Made by a program: the position numbers and the translations under genes. This document shows, piece after piece, positions 62,460-64,000 of a DNA stretch of 64,000 nt (position 1 is its first letter; every line of letters starts with the position of its first letter). Under the pieces are notes generated by a model that saw only the letters and a program-made list of their open reading frames with translations, had not been told where the DNA came from and made no database searches. Source of the stretch: Parabacteroides johnsonii DSM 18315 (GTDB lineage Bacteria > Bacteroidota > Bacteroidia > Bacteroidales > Tannerellaceae); NCBI RefSeq assembly GCF_025151045.1, contig NZ_CP102285.1, positions 3,162,001 to 3,226,000 of the forward strand, given 5' to 3'.

Positions 62460-64000
62460 ATGAAGAAAAACAAACTCGCCATCCTTACGTCGTGCCTTGT
62501 CCTATCAGGGACCTTCTGCACGCAGGCGCAAAACAAAACGCCACAGGAAATCCGAATACCGGATACCTACAAATTAACAAACAAGTCCATCTACCGAAAT
62601 GGCTGGATAGATTTCAACAAAAATGGGAAAAAGGACGTGTATGAAGATCCTACAGCCCCGATCGACGCACGTGTCGAGGACCTTCTTTCGCAGATGAACG
62701 TCGAAGAAAAAACCTGCCAGATGGTTACGCTCTACGGCTACAAGCGGGTGCTGAAAGACGACCTGCCGACACCGGACTGGAAAAACCAACTCTGGAAAGA
62801 TGGTATGGGAGCTATCGACGAACATCTGAACGGTTTCCAGCAATGGGGACTTCCTCCTTCCGACAACCCGTATGTTTGGCCGGCTTCCCGCCATGCTTGG
62901 GCCTTGAATGAAGTACAACGGTTCTTTATCGAAGAAACACGTCTCGGCATCCCGACCGATTTCACGAACGAAGGCATACGCGGGGTAGAAAGCTACATCG
63001 CCACCAACTTCCCGACACAGTTGGGGTTGGGACACACCTGGAACCGCGACCTTGTCCACAAAGTCGGCTACATCACCGGACGTGAAGGACGCTTATTAGG
63101 ATATACCAACGTTTATGCCCCGATCCTCGATGTCGGGCGTGACCAGCGTTGGGGACGTTATGAAGAGGTCTATGGCGAAAGCCCTTACCTGGTAGCCGAA
63201 TTAGGTGTGGAAATGGCAAAAGGCATGCAGACCGATTATCAGGTCGCGGCCACATCCAAACATTATATAGCCTACAGCAACAACAAAGGCGGACGTGAAG
63301 GAATGGCACGCGTAGATCCGCAAATGTCACCGCGCGAAGTCGAGATGCTCCATGTATATCCTTGGAAACGGGTCATCAAAGAGGCCGGCATCCTCGGAGT
63401 CATGAGTTCGTACAATGATTACGACGGATTCCCGATCCAAAGCAGCTATTATTGGCTGACGACACGCCTGCGCGGCGAATTCGGTTTCCGCGGGTACGTA
63501 GTATCGGACAGCGACGCCGTCGAATATCTTTTCTCTAAGCACGGGACTGCCGCCGACATGAAAGAATCCGTGCTGCAAAGCGTATTGGCGGGACTGAACA
63601 TACGTTGTACGTTCCGTTCGCCGGATTCATACGTCCTGCCACTTCGCGAACTGATCGCAGAAGGAGCCCTGCCGATGTCTACGATCGACGACCGCGTGCG
63701 TGACATCCTGCGTGTCAAATTTCTCGTCGGGTTATTCGACCAGCCGTATCAGATCGATCTGAAACAGGCAGACAAAGAAGTAAACAGCGCCGAGAACCAG
63801 CAGGTTGCTTTGCAGGCTTCAAAAGAATCGCTCGTTCTGTTGAAGAACCAGGATGCCGTTCTTCCTTTAGACGTAAACAAAATTTCCAAAATCGCCGTAT
63901 GCGGTCCGAATGCAGATGAAGAAGCATACGCTTTGACACATTACGGTCCGCTTGCCGTAGAGGTGACAACTGTGTTGGAAGGTATTCAAAACAAGGTGAA
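62460..64000 (+). CDS. GH3 family beta-glycosidase, 3' part beyond the window
   Basis: 513 codons are visible and open to the window end. Signal peptide MKKNKLAILTSCLVLSGTFC, then the GH3 N-terminal TIM barrel with KHYIAYSNNKGGREG (KH motif, about 265) and the nucleophile Asp in GFRGYVVSDSDAVEYL (about 345), and the start of the GH3 C-terminal sandwich (ESLVLLKNQDAVLPL). Probably a periplasmic beta-glucosidase or beta-xylosidase. It begins 3 bp after the LuxR gene, but a functional link is uncertain. Confidence 0.93.
   Translation, partial: MKKNKLAILTSCLVLSGTFCTQAQNKTPQEIRIPDTYKLTNKSIYRNGWIDFNKNGKKDVYEDPTAPIDARVEDLLSQMNVEEKTCQMVTLYGYKRVLKDDLPTPDWKNQLWKDGMGAIDEHLNGFQQWGLPPSDNPYVWPASRHAWALNEVQRFFIEETRLGIPTDFTNEGIRGVESYIATNFPTQLGLGHTWNRDLVHKVGYITGREGRLLGYTNVYAPILDVGRDQRWGRYEEVYGESPYLVAELGVEMAKGMQTDYQVAATSKHYIAYSNNKGGREGMARVDPQMSPREVEMLHVYPWKRVIKEAGILGVMSSYNDYDGFPIQSSYYWLTTRLRGEFGFRGYVVSDSDAVEYLFSKHGTAADMKESVLQSVLAGLNIRCTFRSPDSYVLPLRELIAEGALPMSTIDDRVRDILRVKFLVGLFDQPYQIDLKQADKEVNSAENQQVALQASKESLVLLKNQDAVLPLDVNKISKIAVCGPNADEEAYALTHYGPLAVEVTTVLEGIQNKV

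Overview
The window looks like a chromosomal segment of a Bacteroidales gut bacterium, most likely Parabacteroides. It has a 16S rRNA of Bacteroidetes type, Bacteroidetes promoters (TTG-like -33 box and TAnnTTTG -7 box), SusC/SusD and FecR/ECF pairs, many Bacteroidetes-only families, and two DUF6383-type surface proteins, a family I associate mainly with Parabacteroides. No species call is possible from reading alone.

Layout. 1-1.4 kb: 16S rRNA on the minus strand, cut at its 3' end, with two tandem promoters. 2-13.8 kb: a DUF1080 lipoprotein, a small periplasmic protein, then a glycan-utilisation locus on the minus strand (FecR anti-sigma, STN-type SusC, SusD, two tandem GH99/WbsX-like enzymes) with a divergent ECF sigma gene whose leader can fold into a long structure. 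14-34.6 kb: mainly housekeeping genes (beta-barrel protein, rhomboid, cardiolipin synthase, RsmD, RecD-like helicase, RsmI, YjjG-type phosphatase, RF3, RfbD, a truncated Mur-ligase paralogue, MBL hydrolase, GH20 hexosaminidase). 34.7-40.4 kb: ahpCF and pflBA. 40.8-64 kb: the accessory part. It holds two large DUF6383 surface proteins, each behind a promoter segment bounded by inverted repeats; a DUF6078 gene; two sibling small-RNA candidates; a porin / imelysin / di-haem oxidoreductase / porin / haem-lipoprotein cluster; two copies of a cassette made of a chorismatase-like Rid protein, an RIC-type di-iron protein and a LuxR regulator with an Asn in place of the receiver Asp; an intact IS30 element; and the start of a GH3 glycosidase.

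Main unusual signals: (1) a 16-bp palindrome TACCTA-N4-TAGGTA near pflB, ahpC and the porin-imelysin cluster, placed exactly 31.5 bp upstream of the -7 box of three promoters, two of which drive tandem homologous sRNA candidates; (2) two inverted-repeat-bounded promoters, both now pointing away from their DUF6383 genes, as expected for phase-variable surface proteins in the OFF state; (3) four intergenic arrays of 18-bp palindromes repeated every 21-22 bp (two helical turns), different in sequence but identical in architecture; (4) a structured element downstream of both DUF6383 genes in which stems change sequence but keep pairing. No tRNA, CRISPR array or site-specific recombinase was seen.
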